Positions 1 through 9,430 are shown, numbered from the stretch's first letter. The stretch is DNA of 64,000 bases from Nocardia vinacea (GCF_035920345.1 NZ_CP109149.1:10044001-10108000), one strand, 5' to 3'. Numbers and translations: made by a program. The notes: generated by a model not told the origin, from the letters alone.

Positions 1-1
1 G

Positions 2-1834
2 GCGCACTCCTCGCAGTCCGGCCAGATCTCCTCCAAGCTCAAGGCCGTGCTGACCGCGGAGGAGGTCAAGGAGATCGAGGAGGGCGGTCAGGTTGACGTC
101 GAGTCGATCCTGGCCCTGGAGATGACCGAGCGGGCCGAGTCAGAGAACATCTCCTACTTGGCGTTCACCGCGACGCCGAAGAACAAAACCCTGGAGCTGT
201 TCGGCCGCAAGGGGCCTGACGGGAAGCCGGTCGAGTTCCACCTCTACTCGATGCGGCAGGCGATCGAGGAGGGTTACATCCTCGACGTGCTCAAGGGCTA
301 CCAGACCTACGACACCGCACTGAAGATCGCTGGCAAGGCCGAGAGCGGCGACGGTGGCGAGGTGGAGGAGGCCGCGGCGCGTAAGGGGCTGATGCGGTGG
401 GTGAAACTGCACCCGACCAACATCAGCCAGAAGGTGCAGATCATCGTCGAGCACTTCCACGCCAACGTCGCCCACCTGCTGGAGGGCAAGGCGAAGGCGA
501 TGGTCGTCACCGACTCGCGCAAGGCCGCGGTGAAGTACAAGAAGGCGATCGACGCCTACATCGCCAAGCGGGCTGCCCTGGACGCCTCCTACAACTACCG
601 CACCCTGGTCGCCTTCTCCGGCTCGGTGACCATCGCCGAGGACGAGGAGTGGGCTTCGGACTGGGGGCCGCAGCCGAGCAAGGACGACGAGTTCACCGAG
701 GCCAACCTGAACCCCGGCGCCGGCTCGGATCTGGCCGCCGCCTTCAAGGGCGCGACGTACAAGATCATGCTGGTCGCCAATAAGTTCCAGACAGGGTTCG
801 ACCAGCCACTGCTCTCGGCGATGTACGTCGACAAGAAGCTCTCCGGGGTCACTGCCGTGCAGACGCTGTCGCGGCTCAACCGCACCCATCGTACTGTGGG
901 CGGGGAGCAGAAGCGCAAGACGTTCGTCATCGACTTCGTGAACAAGCCCGAGGACATCCGGACTGCGTTCGAGCCGTACTTCACCAACGCCACCCTGGAG
1001 ACCGAGACCGACCCGTACGTCGTCGTCCACCTCGCCACCAAGCTCGCCCAGGCCGGGATCTACACCCCAGAGCAGGTGCGCGAGGTCGCCGAACTCTGGG
1101 TCACCCGCAAGGGCAACAACGCGCTCTCGGCCGCGATCAGCCCGGCCAAAGATAGTTTCGCCCGCCGCTACGCGGCGGCGATCGAGGCCGACGACGAAGT
1201 TACCCTCAACACTCTCGACCTGTTCCGCAAAGACGTCTCCACCTACGTCCGGCTCTACGACTTCATGAGCCAAATCGTCGACTACGGCGACCCGTACATG
1301 GAGATGTTGTCGATCTTCCTGCGCCTGTTGGAGAAGCTCATCGCGGACTCCTCCTGGGCTGCGGAGGTCGACCTCTCCGACGTGGTCCTGGTCGGGGTCA
1401 AGCACACCAAGGGCACTGCGGTCGACATCTCGCTGACCGGTGACGGCGAGCTCAAGGGCATCGGTGCCGCAGGCACTGGCACCCGGAAGGAGCCCAAGTA
1501 CGTCGCACTACAGGTCGTCATCGATAAGATGAACGACCTCTTCGGCGCCGAGTCGTTCTCCGCGTCTCAGGTCCGCGAGTTCGTGCAGGGACTCGTGCAG
1601 CAGCTGCTCACCTACCCGGACCTGATCAACCAGACCAAGGTGAACTCGAAGAAGCAGTTCATGGAATCGCAAGACTTCCAAGCCGCGGTCACCGAGGCGG
1701 TGATCGACAACCAAGAGGCCCACAACACCATGGCCGACTACTTCTTCAGCGACGGCCCTGGCATCAGCGCTGTCATCATGGCGCTCGCGGACGCCTTCTA
1801 CGAAGCAGCGATCGATCAGCAGACGGACGTGTGA
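2..1834 (+). CDS. hsdR: Type I restriction enzyme R subunit (HsdR), C-terminal part
   Basis: The reading frame is already open at the first bases of the window and begins with AHSSQSG, the segment following the DEAH-type motif in HsdR proteins, so the gene starts outside the window. Known role of the family: the R subunit of a type I restriction-modification complex, which translocates DNA with its SF2 motor and cleaves unmodified DNA. Visible here are the second RecA-like lobe with GFDQP and QTLSRLNRTH (helicase motifs V and VI), then a helical C-terminal region that normally docks on the methylase core. The N-terminal nuclease domain and Walker A lie upstream. No HsdM or HsdS follows, so they should be upstream if present. 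The stop is a TGA at 1832-1834. Confidence 0.9.
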   Translation, partial: AHSSQSGQISSKLKAVLTAEEVKEIEEGGQVDVESILALEMTERAESENISYLAFTATPKNKTLELFGRKGPDGKPVEFHLYSMRQAIEEGYILDVLKGYQTYDTALKIAGKAESGDGGEVEEAAARKGLMRWVKLHPTNISQKVQIIVEHFHANVAHLLEGKAKAMVVTDSRKAAVKYKKAIDAYIAKRAALDASYNYRTLVAFSGSVTIAEDEEWASDWGPQPSKDDEFTEANLNPGAGSDLAAAFKGATYKIMLVANKFQTGFDQPLLSAMYVDKKLSGVTAVQTLSRLNRTHRTVGGEQKRKTFVIDFVNKPEDIRTAFEPYFTNATLETETDPYVVVHLATKLAQAGIYTPEQVREVAELWVTRKGNNALSAAISPAKDSFARRYAAAIEADDEVTLNTLDLFRKDVSTYVRLYDFMSQIVDYGDPYMEMLSIFLRLLEKLIADSSWAAEVDLSDVVLVGVKHTKGTAVDISLTGDGELKGIGAAGTGTRKEPKYVALQVVIDKMNDLFGAESFSASQVREFVQGLVQQLLTYPDLINQTKVNSKKQFMESQDFQAAVTEAVIDNQEAHNTMADYFFSDGPGISAVIMALADAFYEAAIDQQTDV

Positions 1835-2324
1835 GCAAGCCTGGCCCCGGAAGGGGACCGTGCGGTACAGGTTGAGCAGCTACAACGACCGCAACACCAC
1901 CGTCCTCGGCGAATGAGGTTCGACGGCTCTTCGCCACGGAGAAGGCGTTGATCTAAAACCGTCCGGCATCGAACCCTGCAATTCGGCGTCGACGAGTCCG
2001 CGCGTCCACTCGGTCAGGAGATCACGACGAGATAGTGCGCGGACACGCAGGGCCGAACACATTCCGACCGACACAACCACAGTGGCGGCAGTAGCCGACC
2101 GTATAGCCGACACAGTCGGGCTGACTCTGGTACCCAACACTGACGGTCGACTCGTGCAGGCTACGCCGCATGGCCGTCAAAGTCCGCCATATTCGGCTAA
2201 TGAGCGCTGGTCCCGGTTGATCCAAACGACCCATGCGCGCGGGCCAGGCCCGAGAGGGGTGTCTCCCTGCTTTGTGCTCCTAACGTGGCTGTGTGTCGGC
2301 TGCGAATCCCCAAGCAGCCCGGAT
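1835..2324. other. Non-coding gap after hsdR
   Basis: About 490 bases between convergent hsdR and the GNAT gene. I see no convincing coding frame, tRNA or mobile-element end. A short CCCC-GGAA-GGGG hairpin lies just past the hsdR stop, but its four-base stem is too weak to call a terminator. Confidence 0.4.
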
Positions 2325-2807
2325 TCATTGGCTCAACAGCAATTCGTAGACGGCCCGGCTGCGTCCAGGCCCTTTGTAGTCGGTGATGACTGAGACACCG
2401 TCGATCTGGTGGTCGCCGGGAACGTTGACGAATCCGAGGGTGGTCCATGTGGCGTGTGCCGCGTGGTTTTCCGGCTCGGAGGTCAGGTACAGCCGTTTGC
2501 AGTCCCATTTTTCGGCTTGGGTGCGGATGCTTGCGAGGAGTGCTCGGGCGATTCCGCGTTGCCGGTGGTCGGGATGGATCATGACGTCTTGAATGTAGAC
2601 GTCTGCCGGGTTGTCTTGGCTGCGGAACGCGATCACGGCGCCGGTGATGTTGTTGTCCGGGTCGGTCATGACGGGGCAGGTGGAGGAGAACAGCTCGGCG
2701 TAGAGCCAGTAGTCGGACAGGCCGCGGGCGCGGATGTAGGGTTCGCCGAGTTCCATGAGGTGGTGGATGTCGGTGATGTGCTGGACCTGCAGAGGGGTGA
2801 TGATCAT
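2325..2807 (-). CDS. GNAT family N-acetyltransferase
   Basis: A 160-aa GNAT protein that would transfer an acetyl group from acetyl-CoA to an unknown amine. The core is visible as strand beta4 (VYIQDVMIHPDHRQRGIARALL, residues about 81-102), where RQRGIA is the Q/RxxGxG/A pyrophosphate-binding loop, followed by LYLTSEPENHAAHATWTTLGF, the usual helix-strand before the end of the fold. The ATG at 2807 has AGGAG a few bases upstream and overlaps the stop of the large XRE-NACHT gene by four bases (ATGA), so the two are probably translationally coupled. The enzyme may act in the same response as that regulator; the substrate cannot be read from the sequence. Confidence 0.85.
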   Translation of the reverse strand: MIITPLQVQHITDIHHLMELGEPYIRARGLSDYWLYAELFSSTCPVMTDPDNNITGAVIAFRSQDNPADVYIQDVMIHPDHRQRGIARALLASIRTQAEKWDCKRLYLTSEPENHAAHATWTTLGFVNVPGDHQIDGVSVITDYKGPGRSRAVYELLLSQ

Positions 2808-5800
2808 GGGCGCTCCTGTGCATGGATTTTTCGGACGATGCTGGTCAACTGATATGTAAGGTCGGCGGGGGCGACGGCGTCGGCGATGGTGCGGCCGATG
2901 ATGGCGATGTCCCAGTGGGTGCTGTCGGTGAGTTCGTCGTCGGCTGTGCTGAATCCGCCGGACACTGCGACGGGGAGCTGGCTGCAGTTGCGGATCGTTC
3001 TGGCTGTCGCGAGCGGGTGGTCACTGCCGATGCCGAGGTCGATGTTGGTGGTGACGACGAAGCCGTCGATTCCGGTGCGTTCCATGTCGCGCAGCCACGC
3101 GGCGTTGACGTGGGCGCGCGGTGTGTCGAGGACGAGTGCGACGCCGAGACGGCGTGCGGCCGTCACTGCGGCGGAGACGCTGGCGGTGGATGCTGGGCCG
3201 ATGAGGAGCACGACGTCCGCGCCGGCTTCGGCGGCGAGTTCGACTTGGTCGCGGCCCCAGTCGGCGGACATCATTTCGGCCACGACCGTCGTATCGGGTG
3301 CGGCGCGTTTAATCGCGGCGATCGCTGCGACGCCAGATCGTTTGATCAGAGGATCGCCGACCTCGATGAAATCGGTTCCGGCGTCGACAGCGGCTCGGGC
3401 GATCGTGATAGCACGGTCGAGCGAATGCACGTCGAGAGCGACCTGGAGGGACCTGCGGCCGCGCCGCCGCCGGTACTGTTCGCGGACGCTTTCTATGTCC
3501 GACTGTGCGGCGTACCGTCGTCGAGTTGCGCGGGCCTCACCAGTGGTGAGCCAGTGCGTGGATGATTCGCCTCGAGCGATGAGGGATTGTTCGAGGTCAG
3601 GCGGAAGCGTGATCCAGCCGGTCCGCATTTCTCTGAGCAACCCGAAGAGTGCGTCGTCCACCGCTGCCGACGGCTCGAGGCTGCTGTCGGTGCCCAGTAG
3701 ACGAATTCGTGTCAGGAGTTTCATTGCCGACGCTGGCGGCGTAGCCCAGTCCGTCCTGCTGGCAGCAGTGGCGATAACGGTGCTGGTGAGCGTGGGATCC
3801 GGTAGCGGCGTTCGTGTTCCGGACAGGACTCCCTGCAGGGCACGTTCGCGGACGTGCCAGTTGCGGTCGGTGAGAAGAGTTCGAAGGCAAGTCAGCGCTG
3901 AGGTGGTGTCGAACGTTCCGACTACACGGGCGACGGCTGCTCGGACTTTGTAGTCGTCGTCCCGAACGAGACGGTCGACGATTCGGCCGATGTGCACTCG
4001 GGCGATTGTGCGGTGTCCAAGTAGCGCTTCGGCGAGCGCGGCGCGTACCCGCCAATCCAGATGCATCAGAAGCTGTTCGAGAAGGTCTCCGCCGTCGTGG
4101 CCGGCAGTGGTGAACAGATCGAAGTGGCGGGCGACAAACGCGGCTTCCCCTACATGGTCGAGATCGATGCCGTTGAGTATGCGGCTGCTGATCCGAATAT
4201 CGAGGACATGTTCGATATGGCGGGCGATGTCTTCCCACATCTGCGAGCCATGGATCTGCAATTGCTTGATCACCCAAGGCGCGTGCTGATCGGCAAGCCC
4301 TGCAGGAAGATTCGGTGTGGCAAGAAGTGCAAGGGCGAGCTGGCGTGCCGGGGCCTGGGTGCAGCGGTGCGCACAGGCGCGCAGAACATCATCGGAGACG
4401 GATATGCCCTGTGCCGCTGCTGATTCGATCAACATAGGCAGCGCGGCATCCAAAGCGGTCGATGGTGCTAGAGCGATCATGTCAACGAGGTTCGGCGCAG
4501 ATGTGCTCAGGGCGCAGACGACGAAATCGAATACGCCTTGCACCACTGCGGACCGGGTGGCGTGAACGGCGAGTTCGTTGAAGGCGGTGACTGTCGCCGC
4601 GGATCTGCCGCGCGCGGTCATCTCCTCGACGATCCGGGTCGCCAGGAAATACTCGCGGAATACGTCATGGCTGAACCGAATTCCTCCGCCGGGCGCCTGC
4701 TCGACGACCGGCACTGCCGCTCGTCGGAGATCTATGCGAGAGGGGTCGCTCGGGACCAGTACCGCATCGGTCAGCGACTCGGGGATGACCTCGGGCATGA
4801 GTTCGCACGCGATCTGCGTCAGATGGTTGATGACAACCTCGACAGGGTGTCCGCCGCGGGCGAGAAGTGTTCGTAGGCAATGATCGACCAGCTGAAACGC
4901 CCCGTTGACTTCGGGGCGTACCTCGACGGAATCTCCTGCACTACACAGCATTTGCATGTACAGGGGGATTCTCGCGAGCGATTGCACCGACTCCGGCAGA
5001 GCCGTGAACGGCACGTGATCATCGTGGCGCTGCCGTTCCCACACCTGCCGGGCCTCGGCCGGGGTCCACGCAGTCAGTGCGTACGAGGTCGCGCCTGCGG
5101 CAGCCGGGGGGCCAAAGGTAGCTGCTGCCAGCACCGGGTAGGGCGAAAGATCGAGTTCCGGCGGGGTGCGGGCGACGATGACGAAGCGCAGATTCTTCGA
5201 ATTCGCCTGTCGCAGAATGCTGTCAACCTGGCGGCCGACCATGACGAGCTGATTGTGGTCATCGACTCCGTCGATGACCACAACACATGGATGGTCGAGC
5301 GAGCCAGACGCCCGTTCCAGACTCAGCAGGGCGTCGTCTCCGCTGCGTAAAGAGGCGTATCGGAGTATCTCGGTGGCGAGGTCGGTGCTGGCCGGAGTCC
5401 ACGTTGAGCAGGTGTGGAATTGGAAATCGGCCTGGGCCGACATTGTGTGTGCCACGTGCTGGGTGAATCGGGTCTTCCCGCTCCCGGCGCGTCCGGCTAG
5501 TACGAAGGCCCTAGCCGGGGAATCAAGGAACTGTGCGAAACGCTCGACGCCGACTCCATCCGGCAGATAGCTCGCTTGTGCGAGGTCCGGCCCGACAGCA
5601 TCAAGAAGGACTGCTGTCCGCTGCCCGGAGCGATCACCGAGATACGCTCGCGCTGGTGGCCCCTCAGCCTGTCCCGCAACAGGCGTCGACGGCTCGTCGG
5701 CCGTCTCGGTTCGCAGGATGAGTTCGAACCGATCGCCCACTTCGGGTCCGGACCGGGTGAGGTCCATGTCGAGGATCTGCTGGGTCTCATACCGCAGCCT

Positions 5801-5944
5801 TGCATCGGCGCCCCGGCGCTCCCAGTTCGACACAGCGGCGTCGTTGACTCCGAGGTGGGCTGCGAATTCCCGGACGCTCATCCGTTTGGCCTCGCGCAGG
5901 GCACGTGCCTCCCGCCCCGTCCACCGCGCCACCACCGAACCCAT
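2804..5944 (-). CDS. XRE HTH - NACHT ATPase - HEAT - HPS-like barrel fusion protein
   Basis: A STAND-like multidomain protein of about 1046 aa. Order: an XRE-type helix-turn-helix near the N-terminus (SVREFAAHLGVNDAAVSNWE); a NACHT/STAND-type NTPase with Walker A GRAGSGKT, Walker B CVVVIDGVDD and a sensor-1 strand RFVIVART; a helical part with HEAT-like repeats (WRVRAALAEALLGH, YKVRAAVARVVGTF, WHVRERALQGVLSG); and a final 214-residue beta/alpha barrel starting LQVALDV that resembles 3-hexulose-6-phosphate synthase and OMP decarboxylase. The catalytic DxKxxD of that superfamily reads ExMxxD (EMMSAD), so the barrel may bind ligand without catalysis. I chose the ATG at 5944 (MGSVVARWTGREARAL) because a GGGGGA lies upstream; an ATG at 5956 and a GTG at 5986 are also in frame. 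Inference: a ligand-sensing transcriptional regulator or defence-type STAND protein coupled to the downstream GNAT. Confidence 0.8.
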   Translation of the reverse strand: MGSVVARWTGREARALREAKRMSVREFAAHLGVNDAAVSNWERRGADARLRYETQQILDMDLTRSGPEVGDRFELILRTETADEPSTPVAGQAEGPPARAYLGDRSGQRTAVLLDAVGPDLAQASYLPDGVGVERFAQFLDSPARAFVLAGRAGSGKTRFTQHVAHTMSAQADFQFHTCSTWTPASTDLATEILRYASLRSGDDALLSLERASGSLDHPCVVVIDGVDDHNQLVMVGRQVDSILRQANSKNLRFVIVARTPPELDLSPYPVLAAATFGPPAAAGATSYALTAWTPAEARQVWERQRHDDHVPFTALPESVQSLARIPLYMQMLCSAGDSVEVRPEVNGAFQLVDHCLRTLLARGGHPVEVVINHLTQIACELMPEVIPESLTDAVLVPSDPSRIDLRRAAVPVVEQAPGGGIRFSHDVFREYFLATRIVEEMTARGRSAATVTAFNELAVHATRSAVVQGVFDFVVCALSTSAPNLVDMIALAPSTALDAALPMLIESAAAQGISVSDDVLRACAHRCTQAPARQLALALLATPNLPAGLADQHAPWVIKQLQIHGSQMWEDIARHIEHVLDIRISSRILNGIDLDHVGEAAFVARHFDLFTTAGHDGGDLLEQLLMHLDWRVRAALAEALLGHRTIARVHIGRIVDRLVRDDDYKVRAAVARVVGTFDTTSALTCLRTLLTDRNWHVRERALQGVLSGTRTPLPDPTLTSTVIATAASRTDWATPPASAMKLLTRIRLLGTDSSLEPSAAVDDALFGLLREMRTGWITLPPDLEQSLIARGESSTHWLTTGEARATRRRYAAQSDIESVREQYRRRRGRRSLQVALDVHSLDRAITIARAAVDAGTDFIEVGDPLIKRSGVAAIAAIKRAAPDTTVVAEMMSADWGRDQVELAAEAGADVVLLIGPASTASVSAAVTAARRLGVALVLDTPRAHVNAAWLRDMERTGIDGFVVTTNIDLGIGSDHPLATARTIRNCSQLPVAVSGGFSTADDELTDSTHWDIAIIGRTIADAVAPADLTYQLTSIVRKIHAQERP

Positions 5945-6006
5945 ACGCCGAATCATCCCCCATCCGTATCCGTCGTCCTCGCGCACCTACGGTAGCCGTT
6001 CGACCA

Positions 6007-6027
6007 CAGAACTAGGGCAGAACTAGG
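6007..6027. repeat. Tandem 10-bp direct repeat in the promoter region
   Basis: CAGAACTAGG occurs at 6007-6016 and again at 6018-6027, an 11-bp period that puts both copies on one helical face. It sits about 65 bases upstream of the divergent XRE-NACHT gene and ahead of the HD-like gene. A binding site for the XRE domain is a reasonable inference. Confidence 0.45.
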
Positions 6028-6340
6028 ACGACGGCTCATGGTCGCGGCGCTTCGCCCATGACACCGTGAATGTGTTCGCTCCGAACAGCTGTCACGTCCA
6101 GTCCGTGAAGAGCGCAGACCCCTGGATGGTGTGAATAGCGCAGGGGCGCAACCTGGATCGAAAGGAGTTCCGCCCGTGGTGTACGCGATGGCTCGTCCGC
6201 CAGAGGCGGCAGTGATCGTCTCTGGCCCGATCTTTCGAGCGGATGGCCGGGCGGTTCGACCCCGGATCCCCGCAGCAGCAAGAGGTTGCCTGCGCTGCAC
6301 TCCTCATACCGCTCGAATGCCCGAAAGGTGCCCGAACGCA
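6028..6340. other. Divergent intergenic region
   Basis: About 310 bases between the repeat and the preferred start of the HD-like gene. A frame is open from 6131, but its translation is Arg/Pro-rich and unlike the compositionally normal protein after 6341, so I treat it as untranslated leader. No tRNA or hairpin was convincing. Confidence 0.35.
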
Positions 6341-6964
6341 ATGCCTATGCTGCCGATGCATCACAACCCGCTTGTCGTTGCGGCGCTGCGAATGGCGCGC
6401 ACCAGGTATGCAGGCCACTACAACCAGGTGACCGGGACCACCGCCCTGGCGCACGCGGTCGCTGTGGCCAATACGATCGGTGATCACGCCCCTGGGGCGG
6501 AGCCGGAGTGGATCGCCGCTGCCCTGCTGCACCGAGCCGGTGAGATCGATCCGCCTGCTGATGGCGGCGACCTCGACGAGTTGGCAATCGGATGCTCTGC
6601 CCACGATCTCGCATGCCTGATGACCATGCTGGGCACGGCCGGGTCGATGACCAACGTGATTACGGCCGCCGAGAAGTCGGTGACACTGACTGCGGTTCTC
6701 GATCGAGCGGCCACCAGCGGTGATGAGGCAGCGTACTGGGCCAACCGTCCGGAGTTGTCCGCGCTGATCAGCGAGTGTCGTCGCTTCCATTCCAGTGCCG
6801 CACCCACAGTGCCCGACAGCCTCGCGGATCTGCTGGACGCTCTGATCACTCGCGCCGAGGCAGGCAGTAGACCGCAAGACACCGATCCATTAGTTGCGCA
6901 ATCGCGAAAACGTTTGGAACACAGTCTATTTGACGACGGAACCGGCAGCGTGGCGCCACGGTGA
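6341..6964 (+). CDS. HD/RelA-SpoT-like domain protein, degenerate metal site
   Basis: A 207-aa protein whose start helix RMARTRYAGHYNQVTGTTALAHAVAVANTIGD, followed by EPEWIAAALLHRAGEI, matches the first helices of HD-domain phosphohydrolases of the SpoT type. Normally the second helix carries the HD metal pair (LLHD); here it reads LLHR, so the aspartate is lost and catalytic activity is doubtful. The ATG at 6341 has GAAAGG about 14 bases upstream; a start at 6317 is possible. It is the first gene of a rightward series leading into the radical SAM cluster, separated by about 130 bases from the Nudix gene. The function is unknown; the HD assignment rests on helix pattern only. Confidence 0.55.
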   Translation: MPMLPMHHNPLVVAALRMARTRYAGHYNQVTGTTALAHAVAVANTIGDHAPGAEPEWIAAALLHRAGEIDPPADGGDLDELAIGCSAHDLACLMTMLGTAGSMTNVITAAEKSVTLTAVLDRAATSGDEAAYWANRPELSALISECRRFHSSAAPTVPDSLADLLDALITRAEAGSRPQDTDPLVAQSRKRLEHSLFDDGTGSVAPR

Positions 6965-7096
6965 ATACATGGGATCCGCTACTAGACTGCTTGGCTGGAG
7001 ACGGCCGCACGTGTCGTCGCAGGGCTGGGCTCGGTCTGGCAGCTCGTTCATTCCGCACCACCTTGATTCCATGATTCGCAGGAAGGATTGCGCCTG

Positions 7097-7531
7097 ATGC
7101 CCGAGAAGGTCGTCAAGGAGAAGGTAATGGTCTACGTCGTTCGCGACGGCAAGCTGCTGGTGTTCCGCCACACCGACTACTCGTGGGAGGAAGTCGGGAT
7201 CCAGGTGCCCGCCGGCAGCATTCGCGCCGGGGAAACGCCCGAGGATGCGGCGCTGCGCGAAGCGCGGGAGGAGACCGGGCTGTCGGAGTTCAAGATCGTA
7301 CGCAAGCTCGGAGAAGCCGAGTACGACATCAGCCCCTACCGGTTCGAGATCCAGCACCGGCACTTCTTCGAACTGGAGTTGTGCCAGGACGCGACGGACC
7401 GGTGGGCAAGCCAGGAAGACCACGACGGCGAGGCAGAGCCGACACGGTTCGAATGCTTCTGGATTCCGCTGCAAGCCGCCCACGTCCTGCAATCAGGACA
7501 GGGCGCTCTGCTCGGCCGCCTCGTCGACTGA
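7097..7531 (+). CDS. Nudix hydrolase
   Basis: A 144-aa Nudix protein. The Nudix box GX5EX7REXXEEXGU is complete: GSIRAGETPEDAALREAREE followed by TGL. The box binds Mg2+ and hydrolyses X-linked nucleoside diphosphates; the substrate cannot be inferred. A longer frame begins at a TTG at 7088, but AGGAAGG at 7080-7086 lies immediately before that TTG and about 10 bases before the ATG at 7097, so I chose the ATG (MPEKVVKEKVMVYVV). It lies 39 bases upstream of the radical SAM gene and points the same way, so it may belong to the same operon. Confidence 0.85.
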   Translation: MPEKVVKEKVMVYVVRDGKLLVFRHTDYSWEEVGIQVPAGSIRAGETPEDAALREAREETGLSEFKIVRKLGEAEYDISPYRFEIQHRHFFELELCQDATDRWASQEDHDGEAEPTRFECFWIPLQAAHVLQSGQGALLGRLVD

Positions 7532-7570
7532 GCCAGACCAAGCCACCGATTCCGGTTGGGAGTGAGCCCT

Positions 7571-9430
7571 ATGAACGGGGACAACGACAGCCCGTACTTG
7601 ACGATGACGCAAACCGGAACCGAGACAGCGGTGTCGGTCATCTGCAAGCTGCGCGGAGAGACTTGCGACATCGACTGTCTCTACTGCTATGAGAAACGCA
7701 AGGAATCCCCGGGCGGCGCCCGCATCGGTGTGCAGGACATAGCGCGGTTGCCGCAGCTGTTCGGCGGTCGTCGGTTGGTGGTGGAGTTGCACGGCGGGGA
7801 ACCCCTGACCGCCGGGCAGCCCTACCTGCGTGAGGTGCTCGCCGCCTTGGCCGAACAGCCGCTGGTGCAACGCGTGACGTTGCAAACCAACGGAATCCGC
7901 CTCGACGATTCGTGGTTGGACCTGTTCGACGAGGTGTATCCCGACCTGCGGATCGGGATCTCCCTCGACGGCGACCGCCGCGGAAACATCTGGCGCGTCG
8001 GCTACGACGGCGAGGAAATCTACCCCGCCATCGTCGCCGCACTGGACCGATGCGGTGCGCGCGGCCGAAAGGTCGGCATCATCACCGCGGTGACCCCCGC
8101 CGTACTCGGTCGGGCGGCGGCCGTTCTGGATCATCTGACGAGCTTCCCCGCAGTGGACGCGATCAGTTTCGTCCCCTGTTTCGACTCATCGATCACGAAA
8201 CAGACCGCCACCACTGGTTACCGGGAATCACCCAGTCGGATTTCGCAGCGCGCCAACATATCCGATGCAGGACCGGCATGGGCGATCACCCCCGACGAGT
8301 ACGCCGATTTCGTCCTCGCCGCCGCGGTTCGGTGGGTGCACGGCGGCGCGCATCGCAGAGTGAAACTGGAGCCGATCGTCTCGGCGATTCGGCGGCTGCG
8401 AGGCGCTGACACCGGGTTCTGCCACTTCTCCAACCTCAAGTGCGACCATGTGTTCACCCTCTATCCCGACGGCAGGTTCGGCAGCTGCGACGAATTGCCT
8501 TGGCCCGAAGCGCAATTAGGCCAGCTGCCCGATTTCTCCGCAGCACACGAGATCGCCGCAGCGCAGCGGCAACTACCGCTGTTGGTGAAGGGCCGGTCCC
8601 TGACCAGCAAATGCACCACCTGCCGCTACCGAAACAGCTGTGGCGGCGGCTGTTTGGCCACGCGACTGCGCGCAGTCGCCTCCGCCGGCAGTGACGAAGA
8701 CTACTGCCGATACCGGATGCGGCTGATCGACGGCGTCGCGGCCCTGATCGCCACCCCCGCAACTCCTTCGGCCATATTCTGCCGACGGGTGCATGCGCGT
8801 CCTCGACAGATCAACGCAATGGCAGATGTCGCAGGGTTCCTCAGCCGCTGGCGTGACCCACAGGTGCCTCACCAGCCAGTGCGGTTGGAGGTCAGCGACT
8901 ACGGCAACGTCAACACCGTCGGCGCCCCGGGCACGCACGAAGCCGATGATCTGGATCCGCTGCATCCGCTGTGGCGTGAGGCTATCGAACCCGGCGTCTG
9001 GTCGCTGGTCGACGCGATCACCACCGGGTGGGGGTTGGTGACCTACGACAGCTGCCAGGGCCATCCCTACACCGGACTGTCGCTCACCCCGGCCGAACGT
9101 CGCTTCGGGATCCTTCCCCGTAGCGCCGACGAATACGCCACCGTCGCCACCGCGCTGTGCCGCGCCCTCGCCTCGATCGAATCCCGTGTACCCGAATCGA
9201 TTCAGGTCGTCATCGGCCGCGCGGACCTGTCGTGCACCACGACTAGTGCCCGGTTTCCGGTGCTGGATGTGCGGTTCGAACGCACCGAGGGCTATGACTG
9301 GTCTACCTACTTCGCCGACCTCGATTCCGCGACCTCCGTGATGGTGGATGCGCTTACCACCACTTTCCTGGATGCCGTCATCGAATGTGGTTGCAGCACA
9401 GCGTCTCACGCCGACAGCGGCGCGGCATGA
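7571..9430 (+). CDS. Radical SAM/SPASM peptide-modifying enzyme with C-terminal extension
   Basis: A 619-aa radical SAM enzyme. The N-terminal CDIDCLYC gives CxxxCxxC for the SAM-cleaving [4Fe-4S] cluster, HGGEPL is the usual GGE motif, and ISLDGD lies further on in the TIM barrel. A SPASM-type second Cys block follows (SCDELPW, then CTTCRYRNSCGGGC), which binds auxiliary Fe-S clusters in maturases of ribosomal peptides and sulfatases. About 200 residues after the SPASM block (after ARPRQINAMADVAGFLSRW) match no family I recognise and include LVTYDSCQGHPYTGLS. The ATG at 7571 is preferred; a GTG at 7562 is in frame. Family knowledge: such enzymes make C-C, C-S or C-O crosslinks or epimerise residues in RiPP precursors. 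Inference: main modifying enzyme of the cluster ending near 13575. Confidence 0.85.
   Translation: MNGDNDSPYLTMTQTGTETAVSVICKLRGETCDIDCLYCYEKRKESPGGARIGVQDIARLPQLFGGRRLVVELHGGEPLTAGQPYLREVLAALAEQPLVQRVTLQTNGIRLDDSWLDLFDEVYPDLRIGISLDGDRRGNIWRVGYDGEEIYPAIVAALDRCGARGRKVGIITAVTPAVLGRAAAVLDHLTSFPAVDAISFVPCFDSSITKQTATTGYRESPSRISQRANISDAGPAWAITPDEYADFVLAAAVRWVHGGAHRRVKLEPIVSAIRRLRGADTGFCHFSNLKCDHVFTLYPDGRFGSCDELPWPEAQLGQLPDFSAAHEIAAAQRQLPLLVKGRSLTSKCTTCRYRNSCGGGCLATRLRAVASAGSDEDYCRYRMRLIDGVAALIATPATPSAIFCRRVHARPRQINAMADVAGFLSRWRDPQVPHQPVRLEVSDYGNVNTVGAPGTHEADDLDPLHPLWREAIEPGVWSLVDAITTGWGLVTYDSCQGHPYTGLSLTPAERRFGILPRSADEYATVATALCRALASIESRVPESIQVVIGRADLSCTTTSARFPVLDVRFERTEGYDWSTYFADLDSATSVMVDALTTTFLDAVIECGCSTASHADSGAA

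Noticed and set aside
140..1405. 421-codon open frame on the minus strand opposite hsdR
   Set aside because: It is the antisense of a clear HsdR coding region and its translation is Val/Gly/Arg-rich with no family; high GC produces such shadows.
1850..1870. CCCC-GGAA-GGGG hairpin as the hsdR terminator
   Set aside because: The stem has only four pairs and no T-run follows.
2197..2823. 208-codon minus-strand frame over the GNAT gene
   Set aside because: Its His/Arg/Pro-rich translation is a frame shift of the real GNAT, which has intact motifs and a ribosome site.
6243..6300. GGTTCGACCCCGG, possible tRNA 3' part
   Set aside because: The flanking bases do not form the T-stem or an acceptor stem.
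8573..9409. 278-codon minus-strand frame inside the radical SAM gene
   Set aside because: Antisense frame with no motif, over a region whose sense strand encodes the SPASM cysteines.
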